Positions 34,401 to 42,464 of a stretch of 64,000 nucleotides of DNA are shown here, in pieces. The notes beneath the pieces are model-generated. The model was not told the origin of the DNA and did not search any database. It worked only from the letters and a program-made list of their open reading frames with translations. The stretch's first letter is position 1, and each line of letters opens with the position of its first letter. Location: positions 5,224,401-5,288,400 of the forward strand of contig OY755175.1 of NCBI GenBank assembly GCA_963576735.1, in the 5' to 3' direction. This DNA is from Bedellia somnulentella (lineage: Eukaryota > Arthropoda > Insecta > Lepidoptera > Bedelliidae). The position numbers and the translations under genes were made by a program.

Positions 34401-37240
34401 TTGACAAAAACTCTGAAAGCGGCAGTAATTATATTTTATTTTATGCTTTATTTTATTGCCTTTATGGATATAATTGTTATGGATATAATATGATATAAAC
34501 GTTATTTTCAGATTAAAAATTATTATAAATTCAGACAATCTCACAAAGAGTATTGCCGTGATTTGATGCCATCTATGGTTCGGGATCCCTTCGACTACTC
34601 CGTGGTGTCGATCCTGGCTCCGAGAGATCAGCATGGTCGCAGAATACTTTTTGTTGAGTGTGGAGGTTAGTTGCTCTGACATTATTATGAAATGGAATAT
34701 AGGAGTATATGATACTCGGAGTTGTCGTGTAGTGCTGGCATAGAAATTACTACCCCTTTCTACCCACGGGTGTCATAAGAGGCGACTAAGCGAATGGGAC
34801 TTTTTTTAGTGGCTAAATGTTATACAAACCATATTTTAACTACCTAGCATGCCTATGCAATGTTTCAAATACAATCACTTATTTTTAAATCTCAGTTAGG
34901 TACTTATTTGGTTTTCCAAATATTTATATATAAACGCATAACATATTTCGAGTCAAAGGTTTTCCCGCTATTTATATGAGACCCACCCAAACGGTGTAGT
35001 AGTGTAGCTTTCTGAATGTGTGTTCCGAAGATTATAAACCTTACAAACTAACAAACCCTTAAAGTTCCGAACCTACCTCTTTAATACTAGTATAGATATT
35101 TCTGTTTGCTTCTTTCAGAGCGATGGAATCACCGCCAAGTGCCAGTAGGCGAGGTGTTCCGAGGGATCCAGGTGGGGTTGGAGTCGGCCATGGTGGAGCC
35201 GCGAACCCAGGTGCACGGCGTCATCGCCATCATGGACATGAAGGGGCTGTCTTTGTCGCAAGTTCTGCAGTTTACACCTCCGTTTGCTAAGATGCTTGTT
35301 GATTGGATACAAGTAAGTTTAAATGGTTTGTGATTTGACGGTAAATGGTTTGTGATCTGACGGTGAATGGTTTGTGATTTGACGGTGAATGGTTTGTGAT
35401 TTGACGGTAAATGGTTTGACGACAGCCGTAGTCGAGTGGATAGGTGAGTTCTCGGTCCATAGATTGCGGGTTCGATCCCCGCTGAGAGCAACTTTTATGT
35501 GATGAGCATAAATGATTGTTTCTTAGTCTTGGGTGTTATGGTTTTGTGTATTATACATACATACATATACTCACGGCTATAAATCCCGAGAAGGGGTAGC
35601 CAGAGCTTTGGATTGAGGAATTCCTCAGCCACTTTTGGATGTTGATTGGGGGAAAGATGGTAATAATAAATGTTTTTGGTGACGGGTCTCCAACCACATC
35701 GCCCAAAAATCGATTAATTTTGATAATGTAACATAAATATATTACCCATACAATGTTAATATCAATTCTATTTCTTCTTACAATCATAGAGAACAACAAA
35801 TGTCATTTTCTGATATACATCCCTAGATGGGGAAGGCAGAGCTAAGGAATGAGAAATTCCTCAGACACCTTTGGAAAGTTGAATGGGTAAAAGATGGTAA
35901 AGTAAAGGTTGTTGGTGATGGGTCTCCAACCGCATCACCCAAAAATCCCTTAAAAGCCCCAATACCGTTAGTCGCCTTTTACGTACACCCACCGAAAGAA
36001 ATGGGGTAGTGTTATTCTAAGCCGATGAAAGCTGATGTGTATTATGTAATATTAAATACATCGTTGTATTAGTATCCCACAATCCAAGTCTTACTTAGTG
36101 GGGGGCTAACTTGATTTGTGTATAATAATGTATGTATTTATATATATATTATTTAGGAGCGTTTGTTTGTCTTTTGGGTGATCGTTGAATGTGGGGCAAA
36201 AATTGATATTAAGAGGATATTTAGTTATCTATACTTATCTTACCTAACTGATCTCAACAGTGTTATTGACCTTGTATCCAAATGTTTTTGGCAATAACCT
36301 TTTTTAGTGATAAGACCATCAATTTTAAATCTGTATTTTTTATTATCCATTTTTTTGTGATGTGAATTTAAGAATTATTTTATTCTATTGTAGTATGTGT
36401 ATAGATGTATGTTTGTTTACTTAAGTTTGCGACCGTTCTATTTTTATATATTAACTTCTATAAAAAGTTCACTATCTATATAAGAATTAATTAATTAATT
36501 ATAATTAATTAATTATAATGAATGTCTCGATTTAATGACGCACTAAGATAATACTTAACATGTCTTATAGTAAACAAAAGTGGCTAAGGAATTTCTTATT
36601 CCGAAGCTTTGGCTACCCCTATTAGTGATTTATAGCCGTGAGTTATGTATGTATGTCTTATAGTAAAGATACCATACTTACTAACTAATGATGGTATATA
36701 CGAAAAGTTCTCGATAGATACCGACCTCCAAAATATTTGGGTTTTATTGTGTCATACATATATACCCACGGCTATAAATCCCTAAAAGGGGTAGCCAGAG
36801 CTGAGAAATCATAAATTCCTTAGCCACTTTTGGAAGTTGAGTGGGGAAAAGATGGTAGAATGAAGGTTGTTGGTGATGGGTCTCCAACCGCATCGCCCAA
36901 ATATTCCTTAAAACGCCCCAAGTCCGTTAGTCGCCTCTTACGTACACCCACCGGAAGAAATGGGGTAGTGCTATTCTAAGCCGACACTACACAGCTAACT
37001 TGTGTCACTTCGTGGTATTTCATAAACATTTAAGTAATTGAAATAAAACACTATATGTACTTTAATTGGTTCGCAAACACATAAGCAGAAAATCATCATA
37101 GCATCTTCATCGTAAAATATATCTATACTTATAATAAATCTGTAGAGAGGTCAATTCTGTACATGAAATATATTTTCAAAATAACTATCAGGTGATGATT
37201 AGGGATCGATACTGATGCCAAAAATGCAATCAGTAAAATT

Positions 37241-37290
<50 letters not shown>

Positions 37291-40200
37291 GGTTTGTATG
37301 TTCCTTATGGAAACAAAAACTACTCGACGGATTTTAACGAAACTTGGTACAATTATTTTTCATACACCTGCGCAGGTTTTTGTATACTTTCCAGCAGAGT
37401 AGTAAAGGGGAATTATGGGAAATTTAGGGAAAACGGGAGAAGTTACTACATTTTTTAAGCTTCCGTCGCGTGTGCAGCCTTAATGGTTAAACTTACATAG
37501 AAATCATGTATGACGGAAATATTCTTCATAAAATTATCTAAAAAAAATACTCAACAGTTTATGTCTATCTTTTACGGTTGACTCACAATAACACGTGTAA
37601 TTCCTGATAGCTTAGCAGTTCGGAACATTCTGATTATATTTGTTTACTCTTACGTTTGTAAACCTCTCATTCATCCCTAATTTAAAAAAGGTAACATTAT
37701 TACCTATTCAATAAAAAAAGAATCATAGAAATCGGTAGACAAACACCGAAATTATACATAAAATAAGCCATCGCGCCCGTGACCAAAACCGAATCGTTAC
37801 TAATTTACATATAACATACTAGATGGCGCCAGTAGTTGCATCCTACAACACGTAATGATTTATTTTTTAGATTGTTATAAATACTTCATAGCGTTTTATT
37901 CCAAAATTTTCTATTAAACGGAAATACTGAACCGTTCATTAAAGCGCATTAAAAATCACCAAACTACACTGTTTAGGGAGTGCTATAAATTTAATAAATT
38001 GAAAACATTGCGCTGAATTTCACAATGCTTGAGCAGTGACTGAAGAAAGAAACCTCAGATATTTAATAATCGCGGACCAACAGACATACATACAGGTCAA
38101 ACACAGAACCTCCTTTCTTTTTTTGGTCGGTTAAGGCACTAAAACCTTCTCCTAAATGTAACGAATACTGTCCTGAAAACCGCATCCAAATAGCTTAAGC
38201 CAAACTCGAGATAATCGCGGACAATTATACATACATACATACATACAAACAATCGAACTGAGAACCTCCTTTTTTGAAGTCGGTTAATGAAGTCGGTTAA
38301 AAAAAAACAACGCTACCCGTGCGAAGCTGGGACGATCCACTAGTTTGTTAATAAAAAAACTATTTAATCACTAGAATTCCATTTAAATCCCGTCATACAA
38401 ACTAAATACGTCTTTCTATGAGTGTAAAGAAAATATCAAACATTTACTTACTTACATGTTAAACTAACGCCATTAGGTCTGCTGTATGGCTAGCACGTAG
38501 TATAAAGCAGCCATCTCTTTCGCACTTACATAGTATCGTATACTTTTATATCACTCTAATCGATATCGTGACGATAACGCTATTTTATCAACACGATGAC
38601 GGTTAGAATGAGATGGCAGTATACGATACTAAGTAAGTGCGTAAGAGATGGCTGCTTAATCCCGCGCGATAACTAGTTTAAACACCGCTCGTACTAGCCG
38701 GGCTGGGGTAGGCATAATCTATAACCGCTAAGAACGATCCTGATAAATCTTTCTGTCATTGCTAACATTAATGAATATTCTTATACATGCCCTTTTTTGA
38801 CTTATCTTCTACTCAACCCTTAGCAAACTCTGATTACCTACTATTGCGGCAGTAATCCGAAATGTAAAATACTCGTATAGCCTTGTGAAGCCGGCTTAGA
38901 ATGTCACTACCCCTTTCTACTCACGGGTGTCGTAAGATGCGACTAAGGATATGGGGCTTTTGATGCGGTTGGAGACCCATCACCAACGTGATTTATTTCT
39001 ACCATCCTATCCCTTATCAACTTCCAAAGATGGCTGAGGAGTTTCTAGCTCTAAAGCTCTGGTTACCCCTTTTTGGAATTTATGGCCCTATGAATGTATG
39101 TATGTCATCCAAAATACGCGTATCTAGCTATGTCAACTATCCGTCAGCCACTTCGCAAATTGAATGGGAAAATATAGTGAAATAAACAAAGCGAAGGGAA
39201 ATTTGAATTTATAAGTGTCATGAAATTATTATTCTCTCATATTATATTACTCTATAAATAGTTTTATTATTTTGCAATTCAACCTCCGACTAGTAATTTA
39301 AGTGAGGTCGTTAATACTGACATGAGTTAGGTACGAATTAGATTGATTAGTATTCACATTGGATCTTGACATCAATTTAAATATGTTTAACACGTAAAAG
39401 GCGTACGGGGCGACCGCGGTAAACCTTAAAGATCTTCTGGCAATAAATTATTACTACTACTATGACTAACTCTATCTATTTATTTAGAGGATGAGATTGA
39501 GGGTTCTGGTTTTTTAAGACATTGATAGTGAATGTAGTGAGTGTATCTAAAGAAAAGTTAATAAATATATAAACAGACATATTATACGCAAATCAAGTTA
39601 GCCCGAAGCTAAGTAACTCAACGATATATTTAATATTATATAATACACATATAAAAAACAATCAGCCGCTCATCACATAAATGTTGCTCTCAGCGGGAAT
39701 CGAACCCGCGACCTCCGAACCGAGGAGCTAGTCACCTATTCACTTCGCTACGTACGTACGAAAAGATTCGCTTATTAACATCTTCTGTGGTTTATACAGC
39801 ATAAAATAGCTTAACCACTAAACCGCATTTATTTATAGTCACCTCACACAGCACTGACATAAGTCGGTAATACTTAAATATATATTCATTAGAAAAACTA
39901 AGCAATTTGTTGGGCTGCAGTCATTAGCATAATAAGTAGATAGATGCGCTTATAAAGATCAAGGGTATAATAACATGTTGAATATATTATTGCAACCGAT
40001 GAATGCCTTTGTCTAAATATCTTTAAGATTTATGTAAATGATCTTAATAATTATTTTATCTTTAATTAAAATGATTATATTATGAATTGCTATGTGGGTA
40101 CTCTGAACACCAGGTGATAAAGTCAGTTAACATCAGTTCAGAAGTATTAGTACCTCTGCCAACCCCTTCGGGGATACTCTTTATGTTATATTATGAATTC

Positions 40201-42464
40201 ATTAGCTGTGTAGTGTCGGCTTAAAATAGCACTACCACATTTCTATCCTTCGGTGTCCGTAAGGGGCGACTGAGGGTGTTCGGGCTTTTTAAGTGATTGC
40301 TGGGTGATGCGGTTGGAGACCCATCACCAACAACCTTTATATTCAAATATTTTCCCACTCAACTTCCAAAAGTAGCTGAGGAATTTCTTATTCCGAAGCT
40401 CTGGCTACCCTTTGATATGGTATGAATTATCTAAATTATTTTAGTGGTTTTGTCTCGTGTATTTAATACAATCTTGGCTTATATCATCTAATACGAACTT
40501 AGTACCCAGGGGTTGAATGTAAATCATGCGTTTCAATACTGATTTAGGTAAAATGTAAATGTAATACATTTATGAGTACCAAAATAGGGTAGTCAGAGCT
40601 TCGAAATTGTCACTTTCGGGGAAAAAAATCTAAAAAAAAGGATGAATGGTTATGGGGTCAACAAGTTAATAATAACAAAATATCTGCCTGGTATGACACC
40701 CACGAAGATTGAAAGACATTGGCTAATGCTAATGAAAGCCAATACTACACAGCTGTTAATGTAAATTATGTATATGTATAAGTCTCCAGTAATAGGGTCA
40801 TAATGGTATTTATTAGTTCCCATTGGGGTAGGCAGAGACTATTGATCGCCACTTCGCACGATCTTGACAAACCTCTCTAGCTTCGTTTACATCCATCAAT
40901 CTTTTCATACATGCTCTTTTATTCTTCACACCCCAATGGGAACTAATGGCGTGAGTATATGTATGTATGTATGTATGTGATGTTATTTATTTAAATTATC
41001 AAAGCATTGTAGTGTCGGGTTAGATTAGCACTTCCCCATTCTTTCCCGTGGGTGTTCTTCAGAGGCGGCTAATACACTGTATAGACGGTGTAGGCAAAAT
41101 ACGCAACCATGCACATAATGTAACATGATATAATGTTCTTCTTTTATTTTTACAGGATTGCGCACCAATAAGACTAAAAGCCCTCCACATAATAAACCAG
41201 CCTTACGTTTTCAACATGTTATACGCGCTATTTCGGCCATTCTTGCGAGAAAAGCTGCGGTCTAGAATATTCTTCCACGGGTCAAATAAGGAGTCTCTCC
41301 TGAAACATGTGAACCCTGAGGTGTTGCGGCAGAGGCATGGAGGTTGTCTCCCAGATCCTGATATCCCTGGACCGGTGTTGTGGGAAATGCTTCATCATTA
41401 TGAAGATAGTTTTAAATGTAAGTTATGCTTTGGTTCTGCATTATCGAGCAAATAGCAAAATAAAGTTTGCTCGGTCAGCTGTTGTTTTACAGAGTAATAA
41501 TTATTATATGTCTAGTAGTACTAATTATTTTCTAAATTATTTATTTAATATGTGGGGTCGGCAGAGAATATTAATCGTCACTTTGACAAGATGTGTTGTA
41601 TCGGCTTAGAATGGCACTACCCCGTTTCTTCCCGTGCGTGTACGTAAGAAGCGACTAAGGGTATTGGGGCGATTTTTGGGCGATGCGGTTGGAGACACAT
41701 CACCAACAACCTTTATTTCACCATCTTTTCCCCAATCAACTTCCATAAGTGGCTGCGGAAATTCCAAGATTTATAGCCGTGATATTTTGACAACCCCTAG
41801 AGCTTCATTCATGAATCAGTTTACACATGCCATTTTATTCTTCGCACTTTGGATTGCAGCCTCGTTCAGCATTTTCTCTGTTGTTCTATATAATATGTTT
41901 ATAATATTTAATCTTAGATGCATAGCCACTGAGTGGAGTTTGGAAAGGTAATTGAAGCCAATTTAGAGATGGAATTTTAATATGTATGTATGTGCAGAGC
42001 ATGTTTTTATAATATTTGTTATAATGTCAAAATCAAACGTCCACGCCGTGTGTCCCCGAAGGGTTTGGCAGAGGTACTAATACCTCTGAACATCACGTGA
42101 CATTGTCACCTGGTGTTCAGAGTACCCATGTTTTGCAATGACGCCGTTTTGTACGAAAACACTCACGAAGGTCGCGGGTTCGAACCCCGCCAGTGTCGAA
42201 ATTTTTCTTTCCTTTAATAACATCTTTTATTTACGAAAACACTGTCACATCCTCATTTGTAGTTGATAACAAGTAACAGTAAATCGGAGGTGAAGATAGA
42301 TAATATAGACAAAATAGATATGTGTGACATTTTTTGTAATAACGTATTTTTTTATTTTCAAATAATTGAATTTTAACTTTACGTATAAGAACTTAAAAAT
42401 GTCTTTTTAAAATAATGCTTTATTTGTTTCAGTGGCTAACTCTTATGGATATGCGAAGAAATGA
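24795..42464 (+). CDS. Gene B: complete CRAL-TRIO (alpha-TTP/clavesin-like) protein, six exons
   Basis: The exons are 24795-24972, 32835-32929, 34512-34665, 35119-35312, 41156-41417 and 42433-42464, with GT-AG junctions and consistent phases; together they give 304 aa. The start is the first ATG in frame (MKLQYNDDGNP). An acidic N-terminus (about 1-50) and the CRAL-TRIO N-lobe (about 45-105, FLMKFLRPCKFYPDSAFQK) come first. The lipid pocket lobe follows (about 110-260: LAPRDQHGRRILFVECG, VHGVIAIMDMKGLSLSQVL, FTPPFAKMLVDWIQ, IINQPYVFNMLYALFRPFL). It ends with a basic region (REKLRSRIFFHG) and NSYGYAKK. It presumably binds and moves a hydrophobic ligand in the cytosol; the ligand is unknown. 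LPxEYGG is altered to RQRHGG. Introns contain a Helitron, a CR1-like LINE and many SINEs. A second pair of final exons lies at 52633-53907. An initiator-like TCAGTCAGT near 24537 may mark transcription start. Confidence 0.92.
25564..26925 (-). mobile_element. Helitron H1 (non-autonomous), in gene B intron 1
   Basis: On the minus strand it begins TCTATACTTATAATAAATC and ends with a GC-rich hairpin region (CCCGTGCGAAGCTGGGACG) and CTAG. It sits exactly between A and T, the Helitron target. A (GACA)n microsatellite lies at about 26769-26800. Collinear with H2 at 37122-38343 apart from a nested SINE-A. No Rep/helicase ORF. Confidence 0.88.
26114..26496 (+). mobile_element. SINE-A nested in Helitron H1
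   Basis: The head (ATGATAGTCCAGTGGGTAG as A box, GAGTTCCAATCCTGGG as B box) through the CCCCTTCGGGG end are present. ATAAAC at 26108-26113 and 26497-26502 is the target duplication. Helitron H2 provides the empty site. Confidence 0.92.
26928..27015 (-). mobile_element. SINE-B fragment
   Basis: AGGTAGCCAGAGCTTGAG and CCACTTTTGGAAGTTGAGTGG are SINE-B tail-half sequences. 27016-27252 holds nothing recognisable. Confidence 0.6.
27253..27330. repeat. Second copy of the 24236-24312 repeat
   Basis: It shares CAACTTCATACGGAACAAAG and TTATTTCCTGCAGCTGA with the copy upstream of gene B exon 1. Confidence 0.7.
27345..27535 (+). mobile_element. SINE-B with internal deletion
   Basis: Head TGGCTTAGAATAG joins directly to GGCGACTAATAAGG, so about 40 bp is missing. 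The tail is intact. Confidence 0.75.
27536..28894. other. Gene B intron 1, mostly AT-rich
   Basis: It contains a SINE-A fragment on the minus strand (about 28155-28262) and an (AT)n tract at 28400-28470 flanked by TAGTAGGCAGTAGG-type inverted sequence. No exon was found. The ORF at 27600-27866 is AT-driven. Confidence 0.5.
28895..29045 (+). mobile_element. RTE-like LINE 3' end
   Basis: GGATGTAAACGAAGCTAGAG, CTGCCTACCTCAATGGG and GGCGTGAGTATATGTATGG are the LINE end, 5'-truncated. Confidence 0.8.
29046..30177. other. Gene B intron 1, little recognisable
   Basis: A SINE-A 3' fragment on the minus strand (about 29663-29735: GTTGACGCCGTATGTTCCC). Otherwise AT-rich sequence. Confidence 0.5.
30178..30762 (+). 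mobile_element. Nest: RTE-like LINE end broken by MITE-C, SINE-B and a SINE-B piece
   Basis: LINE sequence GAAGCTAGAGAGGTTTGCC (to about 30228) continues as GGATCGTACAAAGTCGCGG at about 30600 and ends at 30708-30762. MITE-C fills 30229-30600 and is itself split by SINE-B at 30274-30526. A stretch of SINE-B body (30632-30702) interrupts the LINE again. Confidence 0.8.
30274..30526 (+). mobile_element. SINE-B inside MITE-C, 10-bp duplication
   Basis: ATATTGATTA at 30264-30273 and 30527-30536 borders a full-length SINE-B. Removing it restores a continuous MITE-C. Confidence 0.92.
30777..32066 (+). CDS. Reverse transcriptase fragment of the CR1/Jockey-like LINE
   Basis: The frame is open for 429 codons after a stop at 30774-30776, so it lacks a genuine start; the first ATG is at 30948. 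It carries RT blocks: SQFGFKKKSSTSLACF, FLDMQKAFDLVVHEILLDIL, VPQGSILGPLLFLLYINDLP, and the catalytic box ILFADDTTII with Phe before ADD. Thumb and C-terminal parts run to the stop at 32064. The endonuclease is missing. An unbroken frame over this length suggests the copy is young. Confidence 0.85.
   Translation, partial: DITVFKKSRKIPRSTTLHKSQFGFKKKSSTSLACFHLIKFITDCLNNKDKILVLFLDMQKAFDLVVHEILLDILDRYGVRGNALRWLESYLKGRTQSVEISMLNSNNYKQTYQSDYLRNEVGVPQGSILGPLLFLLYINDLPNVTGNECILFADDTTIIAKNKSLDCLTNSINESLKNVIKWLEDRNLKINLSKTNFINFQTYNSKKNDIKVEFQNEIISEVNCTKFLGIYIDKHLNWKEHIDKLCTKLDRFVYAIYRIRSIVSEEAATAAYHGYVASSMRYGLIIWGNSVNIDRAFKLQKKCVRSLCGAGFIDSCVPLFKKKNILPLPCLYIFEMCIFVHKNLYIFEMEPENGRPVRKNTKTNLILYPPKRNLELYRKNAYFMAIIIYNKLSNGLREMTLIEFKRTLHRYLLDNCFYSVKDFLEKCSI
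30777..32489 (+). mobile_element. CR1/Jockey-like LINE, 5'-truncated, with TTTCA tail
   Basis: The RT coding part is followed by an AT-rich 3' UTR and an unusual pentamer tail (CATTT)n at about 32463-32489. It lies in gene B intron 1. A non-poly(A) repeat tail separates it from the LINE at the window start. Confidence 0.85.
32964..33209 (+). mobile_element. SINE-B with 9-bp duplication, just after gene B exon 2
   Basis: TTTAAAATG at 32955-32963 and 33210-33218 borders a full-length copy that begins 34 bp downstream of the exon 2 donor. Confidence 0.88.
33249..33405 (-). mobile_element. MITE-C copy
   Basis: AGTAGCGCTATTTTATCATC at the left, ACCACGCAATATATAG and GGTCGCTCGTACTATAGC at the right. 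Confidence 0.7.
33661..34150. repeat. Local direct repeat, two ~130-bp copies
   Basis: 33661-33798 and 34026-34150 share GTTTATTATTCATTAATTA, AGTATTACCAGTCA and AATGTAAAAAAAACCCTA with scattered differences, about 365 bp apart. It lies inside gene B intron 2. No TIRs or ORF. Confidence 0.75.
34723..34812 (+). mobile_element. SINE-B head fragment
   Basis: GTCGTGTAGTGCTGGC, TTCTACCCACGGGTG and GAGGCGACTAAG match the SINE-B head. The 3' part is missing. Confidence 0.6.
35321..35418. repeat. 22-bp tandem repeat next to the gene B exon 4 donor
   Basis: AATGGTTTGTGATTTGACGG repeats with a 22-bp period, starts at 35321, 35343, 35365, 35387 and 35409, beginning 8 bp past the splice donor. Confidence 0.92.
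35421..35492 (+). tRNA. tRNA-like SINE head (third tRNA-like family)
   Basis: AGTCGAGTGGATAGGTGA (A box) and GCGGGTTCGATCCCCGC (T arm) are present, followed by GAGAGCAACTTTTATGTGATGAGC. The same head and tail occur at 39683-39757 on the other strand, so this is a SINE rather than a tRNA gene. Confidence 0.6.
35551..36028 (-). mobile_element. Two SINE-B copies in the same orientation
   Basis: Copy 1 at 35551-35715 keeps the tail half. Copy 2 at 35812-36028 is nearly full length but lacks the tail repeats. The intervening ~100 bp is AT-rich. 36029-36560 has no gene. Confidence 0.8.
36575..36652 (+). mobile_element. 5'-truncated SINE-B with ~14-bp duplication
   Basis: ATGTCTTATAGTAAA at 36560-36574 and 36653-36667 borders only the last 78 bp of SINE-B. 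A perfect duplication around a 5'-cut copy is the signature of target-primed reverse transcription. Confidence 0.92.
36755..36999 (-). mobile_element. SINE-B with 8-bp duplication
   Basis: TTGTGTCA at 36747-36754 and 37000-37007 borders a full-length copy. Confidence 0.9.
37122..38343 (+). mobile_element. Helitron H2 (non-autonomous), in gene B intron 4
   Basis: It begins TCTATACTTATAATAAATC, carries (GTCT)n at about 37247-37290, ends CCCGTGCGAAGCTGGGACG ... CTAG, and sits between A (37121) and T (38344). It is the same family as H1 and lacks the SINE-A. A TTAA-bordered insertion is nested near its 3' end. Confidence 0.88.
38067..38300 (-). mobile_element. TTAA-bordered insertion in Helitron H2
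   Basis: It is absent from H1. It consists of about 1.5 units of the 145-bp sequence seen at 3300-3846, ends GAAGTCGG, and is flanked by TTAA on both sides (38063-38066 and 38297-38300). This suits a piggyBac-type target, but no transposase or clear TIR is visible. Confidence 0.65.
38487..38800. mobile_element. Head-to-head MITE-C dimer followed by LINE fragment
   Basis: 38487-38575 is MITE-C in one orientation (AAAGCAGCCATCTCTTTCGC). 38578-38698 is the other orientation (GAGATGGCAGTATACGATAC), making a ~210-bp palindrome. A diverged RTE-like LINE end on the minus strand follows to about 38800. Confidence 0.7.
38878..39105 (+). mobile_element. SINE-B, diverged
   Basis: GTGAAGCCGGCTTAGAATG to TATGGCCCTATGAATGTATG. 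The middle has a deletion around GGGCTTTTGATGCGG. 39106-39682 has no gene. Confidence 0.7.
39683..39757 (-). tRNA. tRNA-like SINE head, same family as 35421-35492
   Basis: On the minus strand AAGTGAATAGGTGACTAG (A box) and GCGGGTTCGATTCCCGC (T arm) are followed by TGAGAGCAACATTTATGTG. Not a functional tRNA by context. Confidence 0.6.
40089..40186 (+). mobile_element. 5'-truncated SINE-A with 13-bp duplication
   Basis: TATATTATGAATT at 40076-40088 and 40187-40199 borders the last ~100 bp of SINE-A (GAACACCAGGTG to the CCCCTTCGGGG hairpin). Confidence 0.9.
40204..40418 (+). mobile_element. SINE-B, 3'-truncated
   Basis: Head GCTGTGTAGTGTCGGCTTAA through GCTCTGGCTACCC, then lost. A degenerate SINE-B on the minus strand follows at about 40572-40752. 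Confidence 0.75.
40815..40979 (+). mobile_element. RTE-like LINE end with inverted 5' part
   Basis: 40815-40930 is LINE sequence in minus orientation (AGTTCCCATTGGGGTAGGC ... TTATTCTTCAC). 40931-40979 is the plus-strand end with the tail. Flanks ATGGTATTTATT (40803-40814) and ATGTTATTTATT (40980-40991) are the target duplication with one mismatch. Copy 2 of the segment has the empty site. Confidence 0.88.
41009..41075 (+). mobile_element. SINE-B head fragment upstream of gene B exon 5a
   Basis: GTGTCGGGTTAGATTAGCAC and GTGGGTGTTCTTCAGAGGC. The same fragment precedes exon 5b near 52492-52550, so it predates the duplication. Confidence 0.65.
41594..41780 (+). mobile_element. SINE-B in gene B intron 5 (copy 1)
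   Basis: TATCGGCTTAGAATGGCAC to GATTTATAGCCGTGATA, with no tail repeats. It is shared with copy 2 (about 53077-53270). Confidence 0.75.
42033..42262 (-). mobile_element. SINE-A in gene B intron 5, with mini-SINE inserted
   Basis: The CCACGCCGTGTGTCCCCGAAG end and the CACCTGGTGTTCAGAGTACC body are interrupted at 42164-42232 by a tRNA-like mini-SINE bordered by ACGAAAACACT (42153-42163 and 42233-42243). The paralogous SINE-A at about 53524-53692 is uninterrupted. Confidence 0.85.

Noticed and set aside
34329..34682. 117-aa minus-strand ORF
   Set aside because: It overlaps gene B exon 3 in antisense and is otherwise AT-rich intron.
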